From Subtercola boreus (GTDB lineage Bacteria; Actinomycetota; Actinomycetes; Actinomycetales; Microbacteriaceae), in contig NZ_NBXA01000007.1 of NCBI RefSeq assembly GCF_003399625.1, forward strand, positions 248,001 through 312,000: a stretch of 64,000 bases of DNA, read 5' to 3'. Of this stretch, positions 7,973-19,096 are shown piece by piece. Each line of letters starts with the position of its first letter. Position 1 is the stretch's first letter. Position numbers and translations under genes: made by a program. The notes beneath the pieces were generated by a model. That model ran no database searches. It worked only from the letters and a program-made list of their open reading frames with translations, and had not been told where the DNA came from.

Positions 7973-10518
7973 GGGGCTGTCTCCGGCATCGGTTCGGGGG
8001 TGGGGGAGGGTTCGGGGATGGATGCGGCGGGCAGCGCGATGACCATGGTCAGGCCGCCGCCGGGGGTGTCGTCGGCCTCGAGCGTGCCGCCCATACCTTC
8101 GACGAACCCCTTCGAGAGGGCGAGGCCGAGCCCGAGACCGGTGAGGTTGTCGGTGTCGCCGAGACGCTGGAAGGGCACGAAGATCTCTTCGCGGCGGCCT
8201 GGCGCGACACCGGGTCCGCGGTCGGCGATGCGGATCTCGACGGTGCCGGCGAACTCGCTCGTGGAGATCAGTACGCGGGCACCGGGAGGTGAGAAGCGCA
8301 CGGCGTTCGAGAGCAGATTGACGATGACCCGTTCGAGCAGGCCGTGGTCTGCCGTGACCGGGCGGGTCGACTCCGGCAGGTCGAGTTCGATGGTGTCGGG
8401 GCCGAGTCCGAGCTCGTCGATGGCCGGCAGCACGATGTCCTCCACGTCGACGGGGCTGAGGAAGACGGCGAGGGCGCCGGCCTGCAATCGGGTGACGTCG
8501 AGCAGGTTCGTGACCAGCAGGGAGAGGGTGTCGAGGCTCTCGCCGGCGGTGGCCAGCAGTTCGTCGCGGTCGGCCGCCGAGAGGGTGACGTCGGTGGCGC
8601 GGAGCCCGCCGACGGCGGCGGTGGCGGCGGTGAGGGGTCGCCGGAGGTCGTGGCCGACCGCGGCGAGCAGGGCGCTCCGTACCCGGTCGGCCTGGGCGAG
8701 AGGCCCGACCTCACCGGCGGTCTCGGCGAGGTCGCTGTACTCGAGGGCGGCGTCGAGCTGGCTGGCGATGACGGTGAGCAGCCGGCGCTCCGAGGCGGCG
8801 AGGTCGCCGCCGTGCAGTTCGAGTTCGGCGTGGTCGCCCACGGGAATGCGCGTGATGCGCTCGCCGGAGGAAGGAGCAGAGCCGGACGCAGAGTCATCCA
8901 CGACCCCGGCGGTGTTCGTCACCGCACCGTCGACGACCAGCCGCACCGCCGACAGGGTGAACGCCTCACGCGTGCGGTCGACGAGCGCCTGCAGGGCATC
9001 CTGGCCGCGCACCACGCTGCCCGCGACCGTGGCGAGCAGCTCCGACTCACCGGTGGCGCGTGCCGCAGCCCGCGAGCGTCTCGCCGCCTGGTCGACGACC
9101 ACGCTGACGAGCACGGCATTCAGAACGTAGAGGCCCAAGGCGACGAGGTGCACCGGCTCCGTCACCGTGATCGTGTAGACGGGGGCCACGAAGAAGAAGT
9201 CGAGCGTGAGCCCGGAGAGGAGCGCTGCGAAGAGTGCGGGCCCGAAGCCGCCGATCAGGGCGACGACCACCACGAGCAGCTGGTAGGTCAGCACGTCGCT
9301 GGTGATCGAGTCGTCGGATCTCAGGGCGACGAGCAGCCAGGTGACGAGCGGGCCTCCGACGAGCGCCACGGCGAGGCCGAGCATCCGGCGCCGGAGCGAG
9401 AGCGCCCCGCCGAGTCTCGGCAGAGCGAACCGGCCGCCGGCCGCGGCGTGGGTGACGATGTGCACGTCGATGTCGCCGGATTCGCGGATGACCGTGGCGC
9501 CGATCCCCGGCCCGGTGAGTGCCGCGCTCAACCGGCTGCGGCGACTGACACCGATCACGAGCTGGGTGGCATTCTCGGCACGGGCGAACTCGACGAGCCC
9601 GTGCGGGATGTCGTCGCTGATGACCTGGTGGTACGAGCCGCCGAGCGAGTCGACGAGTTTCCGCTGGGCGAGGAGTGCCCCGGGGTTGGCGTTCCGCAGT
9701 CCGTCGTTGCTCGAGACGTGCACGGCCAGCAGCTGACCGCCCGAGGATCGGGCTGCGATGCGGGCCCCGCGGCGGATGAGCGTCTCGCCCTCGGAGCCCC
9801 CGGTCAGGGCGACGACGACGCGTTCCCTGGCCTCCCATTTGTTCTGGATGCCGTGTTCGCGCCGGTAGTCCTTCAGCGCGCTGTCCACCTCGTCGGCCAG
9901 CCAGAGCAGCGCGAGTTCCCGGAGCGCGGTGAGGTTCCCGAGGCGGAAGTAGTTCGAGAGGGCCGCGTCGATACGCGTCGCCGGGTAGACGAATCCGCCG
10001 GCGAGACGGTCTCGGAGGGCCTGCGGGGCGAGATCCACGACCTCTATCTGTTCGGCCGAGCGCAGCACGCTGTCGGGCACGGTCTCCCGCTGGGGGGCGC
10101 CGGTGATCTGTTCGACCACGTCGGTGAGGGAGTCGATGTGCTGGATGTTGACGGTCGAGATGACGCTGATGCCGGCATCCAGCAGCGTCTCGACGTCCTG
10201 CCAGCGCTTCTCGTTCTGCGAGCCGGGGGCGTTGGTGTGGGCGAGCTCGTCGACCAGGGCGATCATCGGGCGGCGGGCGAGCACCGCGGCGAGATCCATC
10301 TCGCTGAGTTCGACCCCGCGATGCACGGTGACGGCGCGGGGAATGGTCTCGAGGCCCAGCAGCATGCTCGCGGTGCCGCGCCGGCCGTGGGTCTCGACGA
10401 CCGCGACGACCACGTCTTTGCCCTCACCCTTCAGCCGGCGGCCCTCTTCGAGCATGGTGTAGGTCTTGCCGACCCCGGGCGCTGCACCCAGCAGCACCCG
10501 GAACGTTCCCCGCTTCAT
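7969..10518 (-). CDS. kdpD: KdpD, potassium-sensing histidine kinase
   Basis: 849 aa, full length for KdpD. The N-terminal KdpD domain carries Walker A GAAPGVGKTYTM (11-22) and the Walker B-like ALVDELAHTNAPGS. A universal-stress-protein-like domain covers about 230-360. Four membrane segments lie between about 378 and 478, then a GAF-like region, the H-box VGHDLRRPLTA with His623, and an HATPase_c domain with N, G1 and G2 boxes (NLLSNAVRF, DRGPGVAPG, GLGLGLA). It senses low potassium or turgor and phosphorylates KdpE. It lies 13 bp downstream of kdpC and overlaps kdpE by 4 bp. Confidence 0.95.
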   Translation of the reverse strand: MKRGTFRVLLGAAPGVGKTYTMLEEGRRLKGEGKDVVVAVVETHGRRGTASMLLGLETIPRAVTVHRGVELSEMDLAAVLARRPMIALVDELAHTNAPGSQNEKRWQDVETLLDAGISVISTVNIQHIDSLTDVVEQITGAPQRETVPDSVLRSAEQIEVVDLAPQALRDRLAGGFVYPATRIDAALSNYFRLGNLTALRELALLWLADEVDSALKDYRREHGIQNKWEARERVVVALTGGSEGETLIRRGARIAARSSGGQLLAVHVSSNDGLRNANPGALLAQRKLVDSLGGSYHQVISDDIPHGLVEFARAENATQLVIGVSRRSRLSAALTGPGIGATVIRESGDIDVHIVTHAAAGGRFALPRLGGALSLRRRMLGLAVALVGGPLVTWLLVALRSDDSITSDVLTYQLLVVVVALIGGFGPALFAALLSGLTLDFFFVAPVYTITVTEPVHLVALGLYVLNAVLVSVVVDQAARRSRAAARATGESELLATVAGSVVRGQDALQALVDRTREAFTLSAVRLVVDGAVTNTAGVVDDSASGSAPSSGERITRIPVGDHAELELHGGDLAASERRLLTVIASQLDAALEYSDLAETAGEVGPLAQADRVRSALLAAVGHDLRRPLTAATAAVGGLRATDVTLSAADRDELLATAGESLDTLSLLVTNLLDVTRLQAGALAVFLSPVDVEDIVLPAIDELGLGPDTIELDLPESTRPVTADHGLLERVIVNLLSNAVRFSPPGARVLISTSEFAGTVEIRIADRGPGVAPGRREEIFVPFQRLGDTDNLTGLGLGLALSKGFVEGMGGTLEADDTPGGGLTMVIALPAASIPEPSPTPEPMPETAP

Positions 10519-10531
10519 CCGGTGCCGTCGC

Positions 10532-11143
10532 CTAGCCGGCCAGCTGGGCCAGCGCGATGTTCAGCCGCAGAACGTTCACCGTCGGTTCGCCGAGGTAGCC
10601 GAGGTCACGCGACTGCGTGGCATTGTCGACCAATTTCTGCACCTCTTCTGTGGAGAGCCCGCGGGTCGTGGCGATCCGCTCGACCTGAAGCTGAGCGTAC
10701 TCGGGACTGATGTGCGGATCGAGTCCCGACGCGGAGGCGGTGACGGCATCGGCCGGGATCCGGTCGGGGCTCACGCCGTCGGATTCCGCGATCGCGGCCT
10801 TGCGCTCGTCGATCGCGGCGAGCAGGTCGGCGTTCTCCGGGCCCCAGTTGCTGCCGCTGGAGGCCGCGGCGTCGTACCCGTCGCCCGCCGCGGAGGGCCG
10901 GGACTGGAACCACTCGGGCAACGCGTTGCCGTCGGCGTCGGTGAACGACTGGCCGATGAGGGCCGAACCGACCACGGCATCGCCGGAGCGCACCAGCGAG
11001 CCGTTCGCCTGGGCGGGAAGGGCGAGCTGCCCGATCCCGGTGATGAGGAGGGTGTAGGCGACGCCGAGAACGGCGGTGAAGACGATCATCGCGCGGAGGG
11101 CGACCCAGTACTGGCGCCCTGCGGTGCGTGAGGTGGTACTCAT
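10532..11143 (-). CDS. kdpC: KdpC, potassium-transporting ATPase subunit C
   Basis: 203 aa, ATG at 11143 with an AAAGG ribosome binding site. One N-terminal membrane segment (about residues 15-37) is followed by the KdpC signature WFQSRPSAAGDGYDAAASSG, SNWGPENADLL, and ASGLDPHISPEYAQLQVERI. KdpC is the small subunit that stabilises the KdpFABC complex and couples the channel-like KdpA with the P-type ATPase KdpB. A 37-bp gap separates it from kdpB, and kdpD follows after 13 bp. Confidence 0.95.
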   Translation of the reverse strand: MSTTSRTAGRQYWVALRAMIVFTAVLGVAYTLLITGIGQLALPAQANGSLVRSGDAVVGSALIGQSFTDADGNALPEWFQSRPSAAGDGYDAAASSGSNWGPENADLLAAIDERKAAIAESDGVSPDRIPADAVTASASGLDPHISPEYAQLQVERIATTRGLSTEEVQKLVDNATQSRDLGYLGEPTVNVLRLNIALAQLAG

Positions 11144-11180
11144 GGTGTGAGCCTTTCAAATGCTTCTAGAAACCGGCTCA

Positions 11181-13343
<2,163 letters not shown>

Positions 13344-13348
13344 GAGTG

Positions 13349-15022
13349 TTACTGCAGCCCTTCGGCGAGCGGCCCGAGCGTGATGACCGGGAAGTAGGTG
13401 AGTGCGGTGATGATGACGGTGACGCCGACCAGCAGCCCGATGAACTGCGGGCGGTGGGTAGGCAGCGTGCCGGCGGTGGCGGGGATCTTGTCCTGGGCGG
13501 CGAGAGAGCCGGCAAGGGCCAGTACGAGCACGATCGGCAGGAACCGGCCGAGCAGCATGGCGACGCCGAGCGCGGTGTTCAGCCACGGGGTGTTCGCCGT
13601 GATGCCGGCGAACGCCGATCCGTTGTTGTTCGCTGCCGAGGTGAACGCGTAGAGCACCTCGCTGAGGCCGTGCACGCCCGGGTTCCAGATCGACGTGGTC
13701 GTCACGTCGTCCCGGATACCCGGAATCGCGAAGCTCGCAGCGGTGCCGAGCAGCACGATCGTCGGCGTGACGAGGATGTACAGGCTCGCCAGCTTGATCT
13801 CGCGCGGCCCGAGCTTCTTGCCGAGGTACTCGGGCGTACGGCCCACCAGCAGGCCGGCGATGAAGACGGCGATCACGGCGAGGATCAGCATTCCGTAGAG
13901 ACCCGATCCGACGCCTCCCGGGGCGACCTCGCCGAGCATCATGTTCAGCATCGGCATCATGCCGCCGAGGGCGGTGAACGAGTCGTGCATCGAGTTGACG
14001 GCGCCCGTCGAGGTGAGCGTGGAGGTCGTGGCGAACAGCGTCGACCCGAAGATCCCGAACCTGTCCTCCTTGCCCTCCATCGCCGAGCCGGCGGCCTGGG
14101 CAGCAGAGCCGGCGCCAGAGCTCTCGAAGAGCGTCAGGGCAGTGAGGGACACGACGAAGATGGTCGACATGACCGCGAGGATCGCGAAGCCCTGCCGGGT
14201 GTCGCCGACCATGCGGCCGAAGGTGCGGGGAAGACTGAACGGGATGGCGAGCATCAGCACGATCTCGACCAGGTTCGTCCACGCCGTCGGGTTCTCGAAC
14301 GGGTGCGACGAGTTCGCATTGAAGAAGCCGCCACCGTTCGTGCCGAGCATCTTGATGGCCTCCTGCGAGGCGACCGGCCCGCCCGGGATCGACTGCGTGC
14401 CACCGGTGAGGGTGGTCACGTCGGTGAAGCCGTTGAAGTTCTGGATGACGCCGCCGGCGATGAGGACGATCGCAGTGAGGATCGCGAACGGCAGGAGCAG
14501 GCGGAGGATGCCGCGGGTGAGGTCGACCCAGAAGTTGCCGATCGTGCCCTCGCGACGGCGGGCGAAGCCGCGCACCAAGGCGATGGCGACAGCGATGCCG
14601 ACGGCGGCCGACACGAAGTTCTGCACGGCGAGGCCGGCCAGCTGCACGCTGTAGCCCATCGTCACGTCGGGCGAGTACGACTGCCAGTTCGTGTTCGTGA
14701 CGAACGAGATGGCCGTGTTGAAGCTCAGGCCCTCGGGGATCGCGGGCATGCCGAGCGACTCTGGCAGCACCGCCTGCAGGCGCTGGATGGCGTACAGGAT
14801 GAGCACGCCGACGAGGGAGAACGCGAGCACGCTCCGGAGGTAGGCGCGCCAGGTCTGCTCGCTCTGGGAGTCGACCCCGATGACGCGGTAGAAGCCGCGT
14901 TCGACGCGGAGGTCGCGCTTCCCGGTGTAGATCATGGCCATGTAGTCGCCGAGCGGGCGGTGGATGAGCACGAGCAGGAGCACCAGGGAGGCGACCTGGA
15001 GGATGGCGAAGAAAGTGTCCAT
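13349..15022 (-). CDS. kdpA: KdpA, potassium-binding channel-like subunit
   Basis: 557 aa, ATG at 15022, 5 bp after the kdpF stop. About ten membrane segments. The four selectivity-filter-like repeats are visible, including [33 protein letters not shown], and [14 protein letters not shown]. KdpA is the potassium-translocating subunit of KdpFABC, related to the Trk/Ktr/Hkt superfamily. It ends in PLAEGLQ*. The order F-A-B-C-D-E with tight spacing indicates one transcript. Confidence 0.96.
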   Translation of the reverse strand: MDTFFAILQVASLVLLLVLIHRPLGDYMAMIYTGKRDLRVERGFYRVIGVDSQSEQTWRAYLRSVLAFSLVGVLILYAIQRLQAVLPESLGMPAIPEGLSFNTAISFVTNTNWQSYSPDVTMGYSVQLAGLAVQNFVSAAVGIAVAIALVRGFARRREGTIGNFWVDLTRGILRLLLPFAILTAIVLIAGGVIQNFNGFTDVTTLTGGTQSIPGGPVASQEAIKMLGTNGGGFFNANSSHPFENPTAWTNLVEIVLMLAIPFSLPRTFGRMVGDTRQGFAILAVMSTIFVVSLTALTLFESSGAGSAAQAAGSAMEGKEDRFGIFGSTLFATTSTLTSTGAVNSMHDSFTALGGMMPMLNMMLGEVAPGGVGSGLYGMLILAVIAVFIAGLLVGRTPEYLGKKLGPREIKLASLYILVTPTIVLLGTAASFAIPGIRDDVTTTSIWNPGVHGLSEVLYAFTSAANNNGSAFAGITANTPWLNTALGVAMLLGRFLPIVLVLALAGSLAAQDKIPATAGTLPTHRPQFIGLLVGVTVIITALTYFPVITLGPLAEGLQ

Positions 15023-15027
15023 GGGGG

Positions 15028-15117
15028 TTAGAAACGCTCCGGTTTCACGAGGGCGTACACGAGGTAGCCGAGGGCAGCGACGGCGAGGACAGCCGCGAGG
15101 ATGCTGAAGACGATCAC
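15028..15117 (-). CDS. kdpF: KdpF, 29-residue KdpFABC accessory peptide
   Basis: Translated by hand: GTG at 15117 to TAA at 15028, 29 residues beginning [20 protein letters not shown] and ending in KPERF. It is a single membrane helix with the short basic-acidic tail (KPERF) seen in KdpF peptides. It lies 5 bp upstream of kdpA. The GTG overlaps the stop of the 31-aa ORF upstream by 4 bp (GTGA), and a G-rich ribosome binding site lies about 10 nt before it. KdpF is a lipid-like stabiliser of the complex. Confidence 0.85.
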   Translation of the reverse strand: MIVFSILAAVLAVAALGYLVYALVKPERF

Positions 15118-15209
15118 AGTTTCTCGACCCCCCTGGCCACGAGGGCAACGATCGCGAACAGCACGATGATGCCGGCTACGTAAAAGACGTCAAGCACGGG
15201 AGGCTCCAT
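15114..15209 (-). CDS. 31-residue membrane peptide leading the kdp operon
   Basis: Translated by hand: ATG at 15209 (complement) to TGA at 15114. The peptide starts [19 protein letters not shown] and ends LVARGVEKL, one hydrophobic helix with a short basic C-terminus. Its stop overlaps the GTG of kdpF (GTGA), so translation is probably coupled. It is too short for usual gene callers. It could be an extra small subunit or a leader ORF for kdpF. I recall similar short ORFs ahead of actinobacterial kdpF, but no function is established. Confidence 0.65.
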   Translation of the reverse strand: MEPPVLDVFYVAGIIVLFAIVALVARGVEKL

Positions 15210-15279
15210 CCGGGTGGTGATGTGGTGAGGTGGTGGCAGGACTGCTACAGCACACGATTAGACACCTCGGAAGGCGTCG

Positions 15280-15297
15280 TCTTCACGGTCTTCACGG
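15280..15297. repeat. Tandem 9-bp repeat upstream of the kdp operon
   Basis: TCTTCACGG occurs twice back to back (15280-15288 and 15289-15297), about 70-90 bp upstream of the first kdp ORF. OmpR-class regulators such as KdpE bind direct repeats, so this is a candidate operator. The rest of the 15210-15440 intergenic region shows nothing else clear. Confidence 0.3.
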
Positions 15298-15440
15298 TTC
15301 CCTAACGCTGGGGAGCGGGATCCTTACGCTTCTCCTACGCCCCGACGGAATCGCCCGGTCGACGGCGGGCTGCGGACGGCTCGGCGCGGTTGTTCTACGC
15401 TCTGTAGACTGAGCATCGGCGACGATCTGCGGGAGGCCCC

Positions 15441-16106
15441 ATGAGCGACAGGATGGCGCGCACACTGCGCGGCCTCGTCGCGGCCTGCTTCGCGACCTTC
15501 GTCGCCGCCTTCTCGCACGTCGCTGTGGGTGGAACCGCCCCCGGCATCGTCGGCCTCTCGCTCGGGATCGCGTTCGCGGCGTTGGCCTGTGTCGCCCTGG
15601 CCGGCCGCTCGCTCTCGGTGCTGAGGATCAGCATCGCCGTCGGCCTCAGCCAGCTCGTGTTCCACCTCGTCTTCAGCCTCGGCGGCCCGTCGGCCACGAC
15701 CGCGGTGATGTCGGGCCACCACGGGGGCGCGGTCTCGTTCGTCACCGACCCGACTGCGGCTGCGACGGCTGCTGCGTCTTCCGCTGCGGCTGGCGGCGGC
15801 AGCCTGTCCATGGCCGGCGACGCTCTGATGCAGGGCCACTCGTGGATGTGGGCGGCGCACGCTGCGGCCGCGCTGGTCACCGTGCTGGCGCTCGTGCGCG
15901 GTGAGTCGAGCGTGCGCGGGCTCATCCGGAGCGCGACGCTCCGCCTCCGGATGCTCGTCGCCCTGCCGTTCGTCGAACCCCGTGCGGTAGGCGCATCCGT
16001 TGCAGGGCGCATCGTGCCCGAACCCTCGCACTTCCGCGACCTCGGCGTCTTCCTGGGCGCGATGCGGCACCGGGGGCCGCCGGCCGGGATCCCCGCCCCG
16101 GCCTGA
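15441..16106 (+). CDS. Membrane protein of a copper-type cluster, 221 aa
   Basis: ATG at 15441 with GGGAGG about 8 nt upstream. Three or four membrane segments are predicted by eye: about 12-32, 36-56, 60-80 and 130-148. An Ala/Gly/Ser-rich loop with SGHHGGAV and QGHSWMW contributes His residues. The position directly before ycnI and the CopD-CtaG fusion suggests a part in copper handling, possibly metal binding by the loop; this is inference. It is read rightward, divergent from kdp. I cannot name the family with confidence. Confidence 0.6.
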   Translation: MSDRMARTLRGLVAACFATFVAAFSHVAVGGTAPGIVGLSLGIAFAALACVALAGRSLSVLRISIAVGLSQLVFHLVFSLGGPSATTAVMSGHHGGAVSFVTDPTAAATAAASSAAAGGGSLSMAGDALMQGHSWMWAAHAAAALVTVLALVRGESSVRGLIRSATLRLRMLVALPFVEPRAVGASVAGRIVPEPSHFRDLGVFLGAMRHRGPPAGIPAPA

Positions 16107-16188
16107 CGCTCTGCTTCGTGCGTTCGGTGTCGGTGGCGGTCCTCCTCATACCCACTTACTCACCCACACCGTCAAGGACACCTTCACC

Positions 16189-16914
16189 ATGCAGAAACGC
16201 ACCCTCATCCGTTACACCACCGCTCTCACGGCGGCCGGCCTGCTGGCCCTCGCCGCGCCGCTGTCGGCCAGCGCGCACGTCAGGGTCACCCCCGACCAGG
16301 CTGTCGCCGGCAGCTACTCCACGCTCACCTTCAAGGTTCCGACCGAGTCGGCGACAGCATCCACCACCAAGCTCGAAGTCGACCTGCCGACCGACACCCC
16401 GTTCGGCAGCGTCTCGTACCAGCCCCTCCCGGGCTGGAGCGTGGAGGTCATCACCTCGACGCTGCCGACCCCGGTCGTGACCGACGACGGAACCGTGACG
16501 GAGGCTCCGACGAAGATCGTCTGGACGGCAGACGCCGGTTCCGCCGTGGCGCCGGGCGCCTTCCAGCTGTTCTCGATCTCGGCGGGCCCCGTTCCCGACA
16601 CGGGAAGCATCGCTCTGCCGGCCCACCAGACCTACTCCGACGGGAGTGTCGTCGACTGGACAGAGGCGACACCGGCGTCGGGTGTGGAGCCGGAGTTGCC
16701 GGCCCCGACGCTCTACATCAACGACGCGCCGCCGGCCGAGGCCGGCGCGGCAGGGGCGACGGTGTCGGCGACCTCCGCGCCCACAGCTGACACGGCATCC
16801 GGCAGCACCGTGGCCATCGCGACCGGCGTCGGCATCGGCGGGCTCGCGCTCGGTGCGATCGCCCTCGTCGTGGCCGTCGTGGCACTGACCCGCAAACGCC
16901 CCGCAGGCCGGTAG
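16189..16914 (+). CDS. ycnI: YcnI-family (DUF1775) copper-associated protein
   Basis: 241 aa, ATG at 16189 with AAGGA about 10 nt upstream. The signal peptide ends at LSASA-H, which leaves a mature N-terminus HVRVTPDQAVAGSYSTLTFK. The YcnI family places this His at the mature N-terminus to bind Cu(II). The DUF1775 domain spans about 30-175. An Ala/Thr-rich linker follows, then a C-terminal membrane helix (about 205-230) and RKRPAGR. It is anchored outside the membrane beside a CopD-CtaG protein, so a copper chaperone or delivery role is likely. Confidence 0.85.
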   Translation: MQKRTLIRYTTALTAAGLLALAAPLSASAHVRVTPDQAVAGSYSTLTFKVPTESATASTTKLEVDLPTDTPFGSVSYQPLPGWSVEVITSTLPTPVVTDDGTVTEAPTKIVWTADAGSAVAPGAFQLFSISAGPVPDTGSIALPAHQTYSDGSVVDWTEATPASGVEPELPAPTLYINDAPPAEAGAAGATVSATSAPTADTASGSTVAIATGVGIGGLALGAIALVVAVVALTRKRPAGR

Positions 16915-17026
16915 CAGCCCGACTCCCGACGCACCACGGTGTGCGGGCGTGCATCCATCTCGACGCCCGCGCACCGTGCGTGCCCCTCTTGCGACTCCAC
17001 ACCCCGATCCGGGAAGAAGTACCCGC

Positions 17027-19096
17027 GTGACCCACCCAGCCGACCCCGAATTCCCCGAACCGACGCACCTCCCCTTCACCCTGCCCCGTCTCGGCTGGCC
17101 CGAGGCCGTGCTGCTCGCCAGCATCCCGCTCGCCGTGGCGCTGACGCTCGCCGGATTGACGCTCACCGGTGCGTTCTCGAACTACACCTTCATCGACCCC
17201 GGGCTGCTCGTCACGCGCGGGTTGCCGATCGCCCGCGTCATCCACGACGGGGCCGCTGCCGTGACGGTGGGCCTCCTTCTGCTGGCGACGTTCGTGCTTC
17301 CGGGCCAGAACCGGGTGCCGGGCATCGCGTCGTACTCCCAGTGGTCGGCCGCGCGCTGGGCTGCCCGAGCCGCGGCTGTCTGGGCCGCCGCCGGGATCGC
17401 CGTGCTGGTGTTCACCGCGGCGACCACCATCGGCGTACCCGTCACCGACGAGCGGTTCGCCAAGCAGTTCCTCTTCTTCGCCACCGGGATCGAACTCGGC
17501 CAGTCCCTGCTCGTCTCGGTCATCGGGGTGCTTGTCGTCTTCGTGACGCTGCTCGTCAGCAAGCGGGTGTCGGTGATCGCGTTCGCTGCGGCCGTGGCCC
17601 TGCTCGCCCTCCTGCCGCTCGCGCTCTCCGGGCACGCCGCGGGCTCCGACGAGCACGCCAACGCCGTCGACAGCCTCGCCATCCATCTGCTCGGGGTCTC
17701 GACCTGGGTGGGCGGACTCATCGGGCTGATCCTGCTCCGGAAGCGCCTCGGCCGTGACCTTGCCGTGGTCATCGGCCGATACTCCGTGCTCGCCGCGTGG
17801 GCATTCGTGGCCGTCGCGCTCTCCGGACTCATCAACGCCTCCCTCCGGATCTCGTCGCCCGCCGACCTGCTGCAGAGTTACGGGCTGCTGATCGTGGTGA
17901 AGTCGGTCATCCTGATCCTCCTCGGGCTCGCCGGGTTCTGGCAGCGCCAGCTCATCATCCCGAAGCTCAGGAAGGACCCGGCCGACCACCGGGCCTTCAT
18001 CCGGCTGGCCGTCACCGAGGTCGTCTTCATGGCCGTCGCGATCGGGGTGTCGGTCGCCCTGTCGAAGAGTGCGCCGCCGGTGTCGCAGGGGTCGGTCGCG
18101 GCGACGGATGTGCAGCTCTCCCTGCTCGGATTCCCGTTCCCCGAGCCCGCGACGATCGGCCGGATGCTCACCGCCATCCACCCCGACTGGGCCTTCCTCG
18201 GCGGCGCAGCGGTGCTCGCGGGGTGCTACCTCGCCGGAGTCGTTCGTCTGCGCCGTCGGGGTGACGCGTGGCCCGTCGGCCGCACCGCCTCCTGGTTGGT
18301 CGGCTGTGTGCTGCTGGCGTATGTGACCAGCGGCGGGCCGGGCGTCTACGGGCAGGTCAGCTTCAGTACCCACATGATCCAGCACATGGGCCTGATGATG
18401 TTCGTGCCTCCGCTGCTCGTGCTGGGGGCGCCGATCCTGCTCGCCCTCCGTGCGCTGCCGAAGCGGCACGACCACAGCAGGGGGCTCCGCGAATGGATGC
18501 TCGTGGTCGTGCACTCCCGGTTCCTGAGGGTGATCTCCTTCCCTGCCGTCGCGGGGATCCTCTTCGCCGGCAGCCTCGTGGTGTTCTACTACACCGACTG
18601 GTTCGAGTTCTCGCTCGACACCCACCAGGGCCACGTCTTCATGTGCCTGCACTTCCTGGCCACCGGGTACCTGTTCTTCTGGGTGATCATCGGAGTCGAC
18701 CCCGGACCCCAGCGGCCGAGCTACCCGCTCCGCATCATCCTGCTGCTGGCGACGCTGGCCTTCCACGCCTTCTTCGGGCTCGCCATCATGTCGTCGGACA
18801 CGATCTTCGCCATCGACTGGTGGCACGCCCTCGGCTACACCGACGATGCGGCCCTCCTCGCCGACCAGCACGTGGGCGGTGGCATCGCCTGGGGCGCGGG
18901 GGAGTTGCCGGTGCTCTTCGTGACGCTCGCCGTCGTGCGGCAGTGGATCACCTCGGAGGAACGCGAAGCGAAACGCTACGACCGGAACGCCGCACGCACC
19001 GGCGAGGCCGAGCTGCTCGCCTACAACGAGCGCCTCAGTGCGCTCGCGGTGCGCGACCGGGACCGGGACCGCGACCGGGACCGCGACCTGTCCTGA
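17027..19096 (+). CDS. CopD/CtaG fusion membrane protein
   Basis: About 689 aa from GTG 17027, chosen for GGGAAGAAG at 17011-17019. The N-terminal half has about eight membrane segments of the CopD copper-resistance domain (ASYSQWSAARWAARAA, HLLGVSTWVGGLIGLILLRK). The C-terminal half, from about residue 400, is a CtaG (caa3 assembly factor) domain with FSTHMIQHMGLMMFVPPLLV, TGYLFFWVIIGVDP and DQHVGGGIAWGAGELP. It probably imports copper and helps cytochrome oxidase assembly. No CopC is present; YcnI may take that role. The C-terminus is a repeated Arg-Asp tail that overlaps the convergent gene by 62 bp. Confidence 0.88.
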   Translation: MTHPADPEFPEPTHLPFTLPRLGWPEAVLLASIPLAVALTLAGLTLTGAFSNYTFIDPGLLVTRGLPIARVIHDGAAAVTVGLLLLATFVLPGQNRVPGIASYSQWSAARWAARAAAVWAAAGIAVLVFTAATTIGVPVTDERFAKQFLFFATGIELGQSLLVSVIGVLVVFVTLLVSKRVSVIAFAAAVALLALLPLALSGHAAGSDEHANAVDSLAIHLLGVSTWVGGLIGLILLRKRLGRDLAVVIGRYSVLAAWAFVAVALSGLINASLRISSPADLLQSYGLLIVVKSVILILLGLAGFWQRQLIIPKLRKDPADHRAFIRLAVTEVVFMAVAIGVSVALSKSAPPVSQGSVAATDVQLSLLGFPFPEPATIGRMLTAIHPDWAFLGGAAVLAGCYLAGVVRLRRRGDAWPVGRTASWLVGCVLLAYVTSGGPGVYGQVSFSTHMIQHMGLMMFVPPLLVLGAPILLALRALPKRHDHSRGLREWMLVVVHSRFLRVISFPAVAGILFAGSLVVFYYTDWFEFSLDTHQGHVFMCLHFLATGYLFFWVIIGVDPGPQRPSYPLRIILLLATLAFHAFFGLAIMSSDTIFAIDWWHALGYTDDAALLADQHVGGGIAWGAGELPVLFVTLAVVRQWITSEEREAKRYDRNAARTGEAELLAYNERLSALAVRDRDRDRDRDRDLS

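Noticed and set aside
7058-9130. 690-aa + strand open frame
   Set aside because: Antisense to kdpE/kdpD; Arg/Ser-rich translation typical of high-GC shadow frames.
8344-10710. 788-aa + strand open frame
   Set aside because: Antisense to kdpD with no domain; an artefact of high GC content.
13344-14282. Upstream extension of the kdpB frame
   Set aside because: The frame is open but runs across kdpA in another frame; ATG 13343 gives a normal KdpB length.
13346-15031. 561-aa + strand open frame
   Set aside because: Antisense to kdpA with biased composition; kdpA motifs are complete on the other strand.
16718-18871. 717-aa - strand open frame
   Set aside because: Antisense to the CopD-CtaG fusion, whose motifs are certain.
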